From Serinibacter arcticus (GTDB lineage Bacteria; Actinomycetota; Actinomycetes; Actinomycetales; Beutenbergiaceae): 64,000 nucleotides of DNA. This document shows positions 1-9,252 of the stretch, in pieces (the first letter of the stretch is position 1; each line of letters opens with the position of its first letter). Below the pieces are notes generated by a model, which saw only the letters and a list, made by a program, of their open reading frames with translations, had not been told where the DNA came from and did no database searches. Location of the stretch: NCBI RefSeq assembly GCF_003121705.1, contig NZ_PYHR01000002.1:2604001-2668000 (forward strand), written 5' to 3'. The translations under genes and the position numbers were made by a program.

Positions 1-3000
1 GCCGTAGTAATCGCCATCACGATCAGCAGCGGCGTCTCGTTCCGTCGGAGTCCCCGGGCATCCCGGCCGCGTGCAGACACCCCCGCTGGGCTGCAGGTGA
101 CGCCGCCCGCAGAACGTGCACTCCCATGTCGTCGCTCCTGCTGGGTGCACCTCGATCGGGACAGCCAGGCTGCTGAGCGCGACCATGTTGTGCTCCAGGA
201 GGGGCTCTAGTAATTGTGTTACTCGGAGGACGACCGAGTCCGGATTCTCGCCTCGCCGCCTGGCGTATCGCTCGAGGTAGTCCTTGGCCGACGTGGCGAG
301 CGGACTGCTCGGAGGATCGAAGTCGTCCTGTGGCTGCCACCTCCCGCCCATCAGGAGGAGCCGCAGTACCGAACTGATGGCCTGGTGGTCACCCTCGGGA
401 GCTCCTGCCGGTGCCAGCCAGGCGACATGGGTCGACTCCAGGTCGCGCCCATCGGTACCGGTCAGCAGGCGTCCGAGTGAGCCAGCGAGCGCGGTTCGGT
501 ACAACGCTTGGTGCCGCTGGCGGACAGCGAAGTCGAGTGGTGTCCACAGCCCGGGCACGGGCGGTTCGAACGCGCGGAACCAGGGCGTGTCACCGCCGTC
601 GAGCGCGTACAGGCCGGCTCGTGCGCCTCCCGGGGGCATCCCGATCTCCACCAGGCGCTCGCCCACGGCATCGATGAGCGGGGCCCAGGCGAGCACGGGC
701 GTCGGGGTCGATCGCTCGAAGTCCTCGATGAGCTCATGGTCTGCCGCCGTCGCTCTCTCACCAGCGCGGAAGCGGTAGGCGTCGGCGACACTCGGGTGCT
801 TGCGTGCAAGGTCGGCGGCCCGTTCGCGGAGGGATGGCGATAGCACGCGGGTCGCATCTTGGTCGAGGATGTCGGCGTCCGAAAGCAGAGGCCGCTGAGT
901 CACTTGCTCGACGACCTGGCGAAGGACGTCCTGGTAGTGGTTGAGGTTGAGGCCGAGCGCCACGCGAGCGGCCTCGTCCCGACTGTCTGAGAAGACAATG
1001 GTCTTGCCGGAGCCCGTCGAGCTCAGTTCGTTGAACACGTTCTCGACGATGAGCTGCACGGCTTGCGAAGCACCCTGGGTGTGGGCTCGGATCGGAGAAC
1101 GAACCTCGCCCTGCGACAGGCGGGTTTGGTGAGGTGCGGCAACACAGCGGGGGCACCGACTCGGGAGCGCCGGCGGAACCCAGCCGCGGGAGGTGGTTCC
1201 GACCGCTGTTCCTGTGCTCTCCTCGCCGCTGGTAGACAGCAGGCCGATCCGAGGGTCAAGGGCGGCCGGGACGAACTCGAACTCAACCTTCGCCTCGCCC
1301 TTGCGCGCATGCTTCCAGCTGCCACCGCTGGGAGCGACCCCGGGCCAGTACCAGCGGTACTCGCTTCGCGAGCGCTGGAACACCTGACGCTGCCGGCTCT
1401 CGGCGTCGCGGGCATCAAGTCCGAGGAACTGGGCGCCGTTGACCTCGTCGAGAACCCAGCCGCCGAGGCTCACCTCGCCGCAGGTGAAGCAATGCAGCGT
1501 CTCGAGGACCCGCCCTCCACAGGGGCAGAACCTCTGGGGGCGGGTGAAGAGCTTCCCGATCCCGGAGCGCTCCGTGGTCAGCTCACCGCAATGCGGGTCA
1601 CTGCACGCCCACAGGCCGCGCATGGTTCGCGTGAACACGTGAGCTCGGAAGGTGATCGAGGGGCGCTCCTCGTCGGCGAGGCGTTCCCAGAGCGGCGTGA
1701 GATCGGAAGCCGGGTTACCGGTGAGACGGTCGGCGATGGTCGATTGCGAGGTTGCTCGGATTTCGCCGTCACCGCCGCGACATGCTGCGGCGACGAGGTC
1801 GGCGAGGTCAGGGTGTTCGACGAGCTCCTCGATCCGCTGGGGTCCAGGTGGAACTGGGCTGACACTCTCCTGCTCGCCCGGGATGATGCGGAAGGACTCG
1901 GCGGGCAGGCCGAAGAAGTCCGAGAGGTAGCTCTCACCTCCCTCACCGAGAGATGCGCTCGTTCCGATCACCCGGATCTGGGGCGACGCGGGCGCCAAGC
2001 CCAGCCGCAGCAAGAGGTTTCGCAGGATCAGGCCAATCTCGGTGCCCGTGGTGCCGCGGTAGAGGTGCAGCTCGTCGACCACCAGGGTGAAAACGTTGGC
2101 CGGGTCCTGCGCGAGCCATGCCCGGGTGCTTTCGAACATCGGTTGTTCGAGCGAGCGCATGAGCATCACGTTCAGCATGGAGTAGTTCGTGACGAGAACG
2201 TCCGGAGGGCTCGCGATCATGTCCCAGCGCGTGACGAGCTCGTCCCGACGAGGGTCCTGCAGCTGGTCCGCGAGAGCACTCTCGGATCCGAGGGTGTCGA
2301 ACTCCTCCGCGAGCTGACGAAGGTCCTGCGCGACGGCCGCGACGCTGTTAGCACCAGAACCGCCCCCGCCTCGCGGCCCAGGGAGGGTTGTTCCACCAGG
2401 AGAGGCAGAGGTGTATCGGCCGAACCAGAGGGAAGGGCCGCCTCGACCCCGGATGCCGCGCACGGCGCGCCGCAGGCGCGTGATCTGGTCGTCGACCAGG
2501 GCGTTCGTGGGATAGAGCACGAGTGCCCTGACCGCGGCAGGCCGTCCCGTCGGGCGGAGAGGGCGCCATCCCGATGCATGCGACTCCCACCATGGAAGCG
2601 GCGGCGCCTCGCGAGGCCATGTCCGTGACTCGAGGATGAGGCGCGCAAGTATCGGGAGGAGGAAGGACTCGGTTTTACCTGAACCCGTCCCGGTGGTGAT
2701 AACCGGATTGTGTGCCGGTGAACCGTGCAGTGACGCGCGAAGCGAGTTGGCCTGGTGCGTCCCGAGCAGCGTCTCACGTGGATCGGAACCGCCGAAGATT
2801 CCGCCGATGAGGGCGTGAGACTCTCGTTCCGTCAGCCCAGCGTCGAAGGCGGTCTCGACTCCGGGTGCTGTGCGCCGATAGGGGATGACTGGCTCGATGA
2901 GCGGGTCAATTACGAGTGCGTGATCACGGGTGAGGAGCCGGCGTCGTTCCTCCCGCAGGAGAGGATCCCGGAGCCAGAACGTGGTGTCGATGTACCGGAG

Positions 3001-3051
3001 CATCGCTTCACGAACAGCGTTGACGACAGTGCTGGGGTTCGGTGCAGTCAC
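1..3051 (-). CDS. DruE-like superfamily 2 helicase (COG1205/DUF1998 type), C-terminus outside window
   Basis: DNA helicase of a defence system; only the first 1,017 residues lie in the window and the frame is still open at base 1. The GTG start was chosen because it overlaps the stop of the preceding gene as GTGA, which implies translational coupling. Visible motifs are a P-loop (TGTGSGKTES, Lys126), Walker B DELH at 326-329, motif III (GTSASLGEGG), a cysteine cluster at about 480-540 (CSDPHC, CPC, CFTC), an IVFSDSRDEAARV motif, and a CxxC-x11-C-x4-C knuckle at the window end. A helicase core interrupted by zinc clusters is typical of COG1205 helicases with a DUF1998 tail, such as DruE of Druantia (usually near 2,000 aa). 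Motifs V-VI and any DUF1998 domain would lie beyond the edge. With the roughly 1,000-aa gene upstream this resembles Druantia type III. DISARM DrmA or another DUF1998 helicase is an alternative. Confidence 0.85.
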   Translation of the reverse strand, partial: MTAPNPSTVVNAVREAMLRYIDTTFWLRDPLLREERRRLLTRDHALVIDPLIEPVIPYRRTAPGVETAFDAGLTERESHALIGGIFGGSDPRETLLGTHQANSLRASLHGSPAHNPVITTGTGSGKTESFLLPILARLILESRTWPREAPPLPWWESHASGWRPLRPTGRPAAVRALVLYPTNALVDDQITRLRRAVRGIRGRGGPSLWFGRYTSASPGGTTLPGPRGGGGSGANSVAAVAQDLRQLAEEFDTLGSESALADQLQDPRRDELVTRWDMIASPPDVLVTNYSMLNVMLMRSLEQPMFESTRAWLAQDPANVFTLVVDELHLYRGTTGTEIGLILRNLLLRLGLAPASPQIRVIGTSASLGEGGESYLSDFFGLPAESFRIIPGEQESVSPVPPGPQRIEELVEHPDLADLVAAACRGGDGEIRATSQSTIADRLTGNPASDLTPLWERLADEERPSITFRAHVFTRTMRGLWACSDPHCGELTTERSGIGKLFTRPQRFCPCGGRVLETLHCFTCGEVSLGGWVLDEVNGAQFLGLDARDAESRQRQVFQRSRSEYRWYWPGVAPSGGSWKHARKGEAKVEFEFVPAALDPRIGLLSTSGEESTGTAVGTTSRGWVPPALPSRCPRCVAAPHQTRLSQGEVRSPIRAHTQGASQAVQLIVENVFNELSSTGSGKTIVFSDSRDEAARVALGLNLNHYQDVLRQVVEQVTQRPLLSDADILDQDATRVLSPSLRERAADLARKHPSVADAYRFRAGERATAADHELIEDFERSTPTPVLAWAPLIDAVGERLVEIGMPPGGARAGLYALDGGDTPWFRAFEPPVPGLWTPLDFAVRQRHQALYRTALAGSLGRLLTGTDGRDLESTHVAWLAPAGAPEGDHQAISSVLRLLLMGGRWQPQDDFDPPSSPLATSAKDYLERYARRRGENPDSVVLRVTQLLEPLLEHNMVALSSLAVPIEVHPAGATTWECTFCGRRHLQPSGGVCTRPGCPGTPTERDAAADRDGDYYG

Positions 3052-4136
3052 GATGCCCCTCCAAGGGCGCTATAGATGACGGCGGCGGCCTCGGCGGGGA
3101 CGTCCCGGTAGACGGTGTAACTTCCGGCGGGACTGTCGCGGCGCATCGGTGGTTGCCCGGAGGCGAGCGTGACGGCTCGGCCGTACATTCCGGGCAACGG
3201 GGCACCGAGCGGTGCTACCAGTTCACGATCATTGGGGTGGTAGGAGATCAGCGGCCTCCCATGCGGCGCCAGAAGCGGGGCGGCGTGTTTGGCTAACGCC
3301 ACGTTGGTGATGCGGGCAGTGCCGCTCTCGACGTCGGTCGCGGTCCGCACGAAGTACGTCCTGGAGTAGCCGCTGGTGCGATAGGAGCCGACCGTGTCGG
3401 TCGACGCGACCCGGACCCAGGCATCTGTGGAGGGTTCGTAGCGGTCGATCACGAGTGCCGAAGGGGCCGAGGTGGTGGGAAGGGCGGCGAGGACCTGTCG
3501 GAGGGCCGGGAGTACGCGGGCGAGGCCAATGCCTGGCTCGCTGACGACCGTGGCCCCGGGCACCACCTGGCGCAGTTCCTCTAGTGACGCAGTCGTGGTT
3601 CGCCGTGCGGGAGCACCGTCCCGGCCATGAGTGGTGATCGCAATGCCGCCCCGACGCATCTGACGCAGGAGAACACGCGGCCAGTGCCCGATGAGCTCGC
3701 TGGTCTGTTCTCCTGAGACGACGACGATGCTGGGGGAGGTCTCCCAGTGGGTGAGCTCCAGCGTCAGCGGATCGCGGACGATCTCGATGTGCCCGAGCCC
3801 TTCGAGCACGCGGACAACCTCGTGGAACGAACGGGCGGACGGGTCGAACTGCTGGGTGAGTGCGCGGAGATCGTCAGCATCGCCCCCTCCTACGCACACC
3901 ACGGCATCCAGGAGAAGGTCCCAGTCAAGCGCTGAGGTGAGTTCGCGTTCCTTGCCGGTTTTGAGGGAGGGCGCGGCAACGCCCACCATCTGGAGCCGAT
4001 TCCGCTCCCACGCGCGGTAGTTGCGGGCGTAGCTATTGCGGTATCGCTTGAGTCGTCCGCAGCCGCGACACACGCCGAGGCTTGTCCCTGTCGCGTATCC
4101 GCCCTTCGTGAGGGTCGCAGTCTCGACGTCCTCCAC
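3048..4136 (-). pseudogene. C-terminal part of a DruH-like protein, out of frame with its N-terminal part
   Basis: Carries the distal third of one protein whose proximal part lies upstream in another frame. This frame is closed by a TGA just before the join (near 4184) and reads in from about 4172; the first conventional start inside it is GTG 4136, which has no convincing ribosome binding site. It opens with a zinc-ribbon-like segment (DSCLFTGKH then CRGCGRLKRY about 25 residues later), then a mixed alpha/beta region of about 300 residues with no motif I recognise. It ends in GTGA overlapping the helicase start. Together the two parts would make a protein of about 996 aa directly before a DUF1998-type helicase, the place and size of DruH in Druantia type III. 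Whether this part is translated depends on the frameshift being an assembly error, a real mutation or a recoding site. Confidence 0.7.
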
Positions 4137-6037
4137 GTGCTTGCCGGTGAAGAGACACGAGTCGGGGATGGGATTGGAACCTCAACGCGAGCGATGGAGG
4201 CATAGTCTCGCTTTCGACGCCACCACGGGTGTGAGGGGACGTCAGCGACCGGATTCTCGTGGACCGCGTCAATCGTGTGAAGGAGAACCCCTTGCACGCC
4301 GGGCCGGTCGGCGGCTTCGTCGAAGATCTGTGCCGCTGCGAGAGCACTCTCCGTGGCGTGCCAGACCCCTTCGTCGACGCCCACGAGAGCTTCCCCGTCA
4401 CTCTCATGCAGCGTGAAGGTGCACTCCGACGAGCGGCCCGAAGTGGTGTGCATTCGAACTCCGTACTCGCCCCGGTCGAGCGGCGGGTCTAGCTCGGTGA
4501 GATCGATCGCGAGTGCCTGCCCGTTCTGCGAGTGCCAGGGTTCGGTAACCGTGCTGAGAGTGCCGTCGGTGCGGTCGAACAGGTGCAGAGTGAAGCCTTC
4601 GCCATCGGCGTCCGCCGTGATGACGGGCGGACGGCCCCGGTGAAAGGTTGCCTCGCCGGGGAGGCGCAGACCGCCTGAGAGGCGAACGACCGCTCGAGAG
4701 AGCGGGATCAGCGCCGCGCGGTCGTCGAACTCTCCGATGTCACCGACGGGCCTGTTCAGGATCGTGACACCTCGGATCAACTTCCAACCCGATGGAAGGT
4801 CCGCGGTGTCTGAGGCGTTGTGAATGCTCCAGCTGGTTCCCGAGACCTCGGCGAGCAGATCACCGAGCTCGAGATCGTCCCGCACGAGCAGCGTCAGTGC
4901 ATCGCCGACAGCGACCTGGCTCACCTCCTGCCAGACCCCTGTCATTTCTTCCTTGCGCAGCACGACGAGGCGGCGCGGGTTGTGCCGGAGACGCCCTGCG
5001 ATGGAATCGTCGAGCTCGATCACACCGCTGAGGAGGTCTCTGGGTTCGACCAGGTGCTTGAGGTCCCGGATGATCATCGTCCCGAGGCGCGCGGGAAGAA
5101 GGTCGATCGCCACCGGGCCGGTCACGGTATGAAGGTGAGCGGCTCGCGGCTCGTCCGATCGCGGCAGTGTGAGCGACAGCCCAAGAGTGATCGATCTCGT
5201 CAGGGCTCGCTCGGCCAGAGTCAGCCGCACCCGCCCCTGAGAACCGGTCCGCGTTGACTCCGAGACCGTCCCGTCCCAAGCGGCGAGGACGTCGGCAACC
5301 GCTTCGACGAGGTGCTCCCGAACGTCGGCCTTCGCCCAGAGGGCCCGTAGGTGGCTGGTCGGCCGTCGTGACCCGACGATCCAGCTCTCGAAGAGATCTT
5401 GAAGTTGATCGAAGCTGATCTCGGATCGCGGAGGCAGGTCGAACTCAAGGAAGAAGTCCTCGAGCCGTCGGCGGTCGGTGTCACGGATCAGAGCCTGCGC
5501 AAGGGCACGACCGATGTAGTGATGTCCTCCCACCGAAAACGTGACGGGCCGTCCACGGGAGCCCCCCTGGTGGTCGAGCCAAGTGGCGAGCGAGTCCCAC
5601 AAGGAGTCGGCGGCGGCGCGGTAGGACTCCGAGGCTCGGGTGCGATCGATCTCGAGCAGCCGGCCGAGCTGCCCGTGGTAGTTCGAACTCGACATGCCGT
5701 CGCGCTGGGCCATCTCCTCGGCTGCACGTTCGAAGACTGCGAGCAGACCAACTCCTGGGGGCGGTACGGTCGGATCGGTGTTCCGCCGCCAGCGCTGCGT
5801 TGCGTCTACGAACGTCGCGAATGCGGTCCGCTGTCCCGTGGACCTCAGCGCGGCCCGCACGCCGGCGATGAGGTCATCCAAGACATGGTCCTCGGGGATC
5901 GATCGAGCTTCGGCGAGCCGACCACGAGCGTCTCCACCGATATCCAGGAAGACGACACGGGGATGGTCGAGTCGCGGGTACACAGCCTCGACCACGTCTG
6001 CGTTCCAGGAGAGGTAGTTCTGCCAAGCGGTCGTCAT
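3890..6037 (-). pseudogene. N-terminal part of a DruH-like protein, frameshifted near 4170
   Basis: First gene of the two-gene helicase unit. ATG 6037 has a good ribosome binding site (GAGGG, about 7 bases upstream). Residues 1 to about 621 look like a genuine soluble protein (start MTTAWQNYLSWNADVVEA, with VVFLDIGGDARGRL near residue 30). After that the frame stays open to 3890, but its sequence becomes a Ser/Arg/Thr-rich shadow, while the sensible continuation is in the frame of the 3048-4136 entry. One extra G in the GGG run at 4170-4172 would join them as VPIPIPDSCLFTGKH. I recognise no catalytic motif. Size and position match DruH, an uncharacterised Druantia type III protein; this is context plus length, not a sequence match I could verify. 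It follows hsdR with about 107 bp between. Confidence 0.7.
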
Positions 6038-6144
6038 CGTCCAGCCCTCGTGTCGTCGTTCACACCATCATTGCGAAGACCACTGACATCGGCGCGCGAA
6101 GCCGGCGGTACGGCTGCACGTCCTGGACAAATCGCTCAGACTAG

Positions 6145-9100
6145 TTACGCAGTCGCTCGAGCCTTGAGGTACTCGTACAGCATCGCCGGGAGCGCCTTGC
6201 TGAGCTCGGCGTACATCCCGCCGTCTCCGAGAAGGTCGTCGATGAAAGCGGGCGTCTCGTCGCGCACCCCTAGCAGCGCCTTCGCGAACGCCTTCGGCAG
6301 TGCGGGCGACTCGGCGAACTGGTGCGGACTGTTCACCGCTGCCTGATGCGCGAGGTCTGCGTCCAGCGCGAGCTTGCCGACTATGTGGTTCATCTGAAGG
6401 TCAATGACGCCGACACCGTAACGGTCTCCGAGGCGTTCGTTGAGCTTCTCGATGATCTCCTCGAGCGCGCTTCGGTGCTTCTCGTGAATCGCACCGGAAC
6501 CGATCGCGGTGATCGGGTCAAGTTCGCTGCCCTGCTCGAGGGTGAGCTTGACCGACTCGCCCTTGCTGATGTTGTAGCCCACGAGCGTGACGTCGGATAT
6601 GTCGACTGCTTCGGCGATGGTGGCGGTAGAGAGCTGGGGCAGGATGCGACGGAAGAAGTAGTGCCGCCTGGGCAGGTCTGTGTCTTCGAGGTTCCTGGCC
6701 TGGGAGATGAAGTCGTAGAAGGAGACGAAGTTGCCGACGTCAGCCTTGAGAAGGCGGAGCTCGTCCTGCTCGGCCTTGTCGTCGTCCAACACCGCCGCGA
6801 CCCACCGCTTCGCGAAGCGATCCACCGCCGGGGCCGTGGCCGCAGACACCGCAGAGTTCGCGTTGACACCACCAGCGAGCGCGGCGTCGAACGCCCGCTC
6901 CACCTCGGTCATGTCGTAGATGCCGGCCGAGTCGAGTTTCGCCACAAGGTCGTAGATGAGGTTTGGGTCGGTCGTCGCGGTGAGCGCGGCCTTGCGGTAG
7001 TAGGGCAGGAACGCCTCCAGCACCTCGCTTGGCTCGTTGACGAAGTCCAACACATAGGTCTTGTCCTTGCCCGGATAGGTGCGGTTGAGGCGGGACAGCG
7101 TCTGCACCGCCTGCACCCCACCGAGCTTCTTGTCCACGTACATCGCGACCAGACGCGGCTGGTCGAACCCGGTCTGGAACTTCTCGGCCACGATCATCAC
7201 GTTGTAGGTGGCTGGCGTGAAGGCCTCCGCGAGATCGGACTGCACCCCCGGGTTCTGCGTCCGTTCCGTCAGCGCCTCGCCCACGTCGTCCGGGTCCTCG
7301 ACCGTGCCGGAGAACGCCACGAGCGAGCGCACGTCCTGCACGCCCGCTTCAGCGATGTAGCGGTCGAGGTACTTCTTCCACCGCACGGCCTCGACGCGTG
7401 ACCCGGTCACGACCATCGCCTTGGCCTTGCCGTCCAGCAGCGGCTGCACGAAGGCGCGAAAGTGATCGACGACAATCTTTGCCTTCTGGCTGATGTTCGT
7501 CGGGTGCAGGCGCACGTACCGCACCAGCGCCTTGACCGCGGTGGACTCGTCCACCTCACCCGCGCCGTCGTAATCGCCGTCGGGGTGCTGCAACTTCCAC
7601 GCGACCTTGTACGGCGTGTAGTTCGCCAGCACGTCGAGGATGAACCCCTCCTCGATCGCCTGCTGCATCGAGTACAGGTCGAAGGCCTCCGGGGTGGCGT
7701 CCGACGGCGATCCCTCCGGCACGCGGCCGAACAGCTCGAGAGTCTTGGCCTTGGGGGTCGCGGTGAAGGCGAAGTACGAGACGTTCGGTGCGGCAGCGGT
7801 CACCGCCATCGCCCACTGGAGGTAGGCCTCGGAGTCGATCGGCGCACCCTCCGCGACGGCGGCCTGCTCGGCGGGGGAGAGCACCTTGGTGAGGGCGCCC
7901 GCTGTCGATCCGGTCTGGGAGGAGTGAGCCTCGTCGGCGATGACGGCGAAGCGCCGGTCGCGCAGCTCCGGCAGCGTCTGGATCGCGGTGATGAGCGCCT
8001 CGAATGACTGGATCGTGACGATCACGATGTTCTTGCCACCCGTGAGCGCGGCGGCCAGCTGCGCGGACTTCGACTCGCCGCCGTCGCGGGTGATCGACGC
8101 GACGACGCCGGCCTGCTTCTCGAACTGGCTGATCGCGTCTTGGAGCTGCTTGTCCAGCACGGTGCGGTCGGTGACGACGACGACGGTGTCGAACACCCGC
8201 TCGTTCGTCTCGTCGAAGAGCTGCGAGAGTCGGAGCGCGAGCCATGAGATCGAGTTCGTCTTGCCCGAGCCGGCGGAGTGCTGCACGAGGTAGCGGTGGC
8301 CGGGGCCCTCGGTGCGGGCGGCCTCGACCAGGCGGGTGACGGCGCGCCACTGGTGGTAGCGCGGGAAAAGCACCTTCTGGATCTTGGTCTTCTTGCCGGT
8401 GTCGGGGTCGACCTCGGTCTCGACCTGCAGGTGCACGAAGGATCCGAGGAGCTGCAGCCAGGTGTCGCGCTGCAGGATCTCCTCCCAGAAGTACGACGAC
8501 GCCGACCCGGCGGGGTTGGTCGGGTTGCCCGCACCTTCGTCCCGGCCGCGGTTGAAGGGGAGGAAGCGGGTCTTCCCGCCTGCGAGGCGCGTGGTCATGC
8601 GCACCTCGGAGTTGGAGACCACGAAGTGCACGAGCGAGCGCTTCGCGAAGGCGAAGAGTGGCTCTCCGGCGGGGGAGCGGTCGAACTGGTACTGCTTCTC
8701 GGCGTTCGTGATGGCCTGGGTGAAGTCGGTCTTGAGCTCGATCGTGGCGACCGGGATGCCGTTGACGAACAAGACCAGGTCGAGCGCCTTGTGCGGGTGC
8801 TTGGCCGAGTAGCGGACCTGGCGCATCACCCGCAGGCGCATCTTCCCGTAGGCCTCAACGGTGGCCGGGTTGTTCGTGGTGGCGGGGCGGAACTGGGCGA
8901 GCGAGAACTTCACCGCGCCGCCGTGCAGCGGGACCATCGAGAAGCCCTCGTGCAGGATGCGGATCGTGCCGCCGTTGCGCAGCGGGTCCAGATCGAGCGA
9001 CTTCGCCAGACGGACGAGGATGCTGCGACGCGCGGCCTCCTGCTGCGCCGTCGTGTCGGTAGAGCGGACGACCTTCGCGAACTCGACAGGTTGGGAGTCC

Positions 9101-9252
9101 TCCAACCAGCCCAGCACGTCCTCGGGGAACAGCGCGAGCTCCTTGTCATAGCCTTCGTCCGAGGGCGAGTACAACCACCCGTGCGCCGCCAGGTGCTCAA
9201 CGATCTCGTTCTCCAGCACGGATTCCAGGTGTGCTCCCGCGACGCCGCTCAT
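6145..9252 (-). CDS. hsdR: Type I restriction enzyme, endonuclease/translocase subunit HsdR
   Basis: Motor and nuclease subunit of the type I restriction complex, cutting unmethylated foreign DNA after ATP-driven translocation. 1,035 aa, the normal length. The N-terminal PD-(D/E)xK nuclease shows Asp158 (LDLVLFVNG) and Glu172-x-Lys174 (IELK). The helicase core has Walker A SAGSGKT (326-332), Walker B DEAH (440-443) and motif III FTATPKAKT; the usual motif V-VI region (FQTGFDQPRLVAMYVDKKL, then a QTLSRLNRTYPGK segment) follows. ATG 9252 overlaps the hsdS stop by 4 bp (ATGA), so it is the last gene of hsdM-hsdS-hsdR. All key residues are present and it appears intact. Confidence 0.97.
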   Translation of the reverse strand: MSGVAGAHLESVLENEIVEHLAAHGWLYSPSDEGYDKELALFPEDVLGWLEDSQPVEFAKVVRSTDTTAQQEAARRSILVRLAKSLDLDPLRNGGTIRILHEGFSMVPLHGGAVKFSLAQFRPATTNNPATVEAYGKMRLRVMRQVRYSAKHPHKALDLVLFVNGIPVATIELKTDFTQAITNAEKQYQFDRSPAGEPLFAFAKRSLVHFVVSNSEVRMTTRLAGGKTRFLPFNRGRDEGAGNPTNPAGSASSYFWEEILQRDTWLQLLGSFVHLQVETEVDPDTGKKTKIQKVLFPRYHQWRAVTRLVEAARTEGPGHRYLVQHSAGSGKTNSISWLALRLSQLFDETNERVFDTVVVVTDRTVLDKQLQDAISQFEKQAGVVASITRDGGESKSAQLAAALTGGKNIVIVTIQSFEALITAIQTLPELRDRRFAVIADEAHSSQTGSTAGALTKVLSPAEQAAVAEGAPIDSEAYLQWAMAVTAAAPNVSYFAFTATPKAKTLELFGRVPEGSPSDATPEAFDLYSMQQAIEEGFILDVLANYTPYKVAWKLQHPDGDYDGAGEVDESTAVKALVRYVRLHPTNISQKAKIVVDHFRAFVQPLLDGKAKAMVVTGSRVEAVRWKKYLDRYIAEAGVQDVRSLVAFSGTVEDPDDVGEALTERTQNPGVQSDLAEAFTPATYNVMIVAEKFQTGFDQPRLVAMYVDKKLGGVQAVQTLSRLNRTYPGKDKTYVLDFVNEPSEVLEAFLPYYRKAALTATTDPNLIYDLVAKLDSAGIYDMTEVERAFDAALAGGVNANSAVSAATAPAVDRFAKRWVAAVLDDDKAEQDELRLLKADVGNFVSFYDFISQARNLEDTDLPRRHYFFRRILPQLSTATIAEAVDISDVTLVGYNISKGESVKLTLEQGSELDPITAIGSGAIHEKHRSALEEIIEKLNERLGDRYGVGVIDLQMNHIVGKLALDADLAHQAAVNSPHQFAESPALPKAFAKALLGVRDETPAFIDDLLGDGGMYAELSKALPAMLYEYLKARATA

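Noticed and set aside
1063-2628. 521-codon open frame on the plus strand
   Set aside because: It lies antisense to the helicase, which has clear motifs on the other strand; composition is Arg/Glu/Gly-rich as expected from a high-GC shadow.
4158-4183. Programmed -1 frameshift in the DruH-like gene
   Set aside because: No X-XXY-YYZ heptamer and no obvious downstream pseudoknot; a lost G in a run is simpler, though recoding is not excluded.
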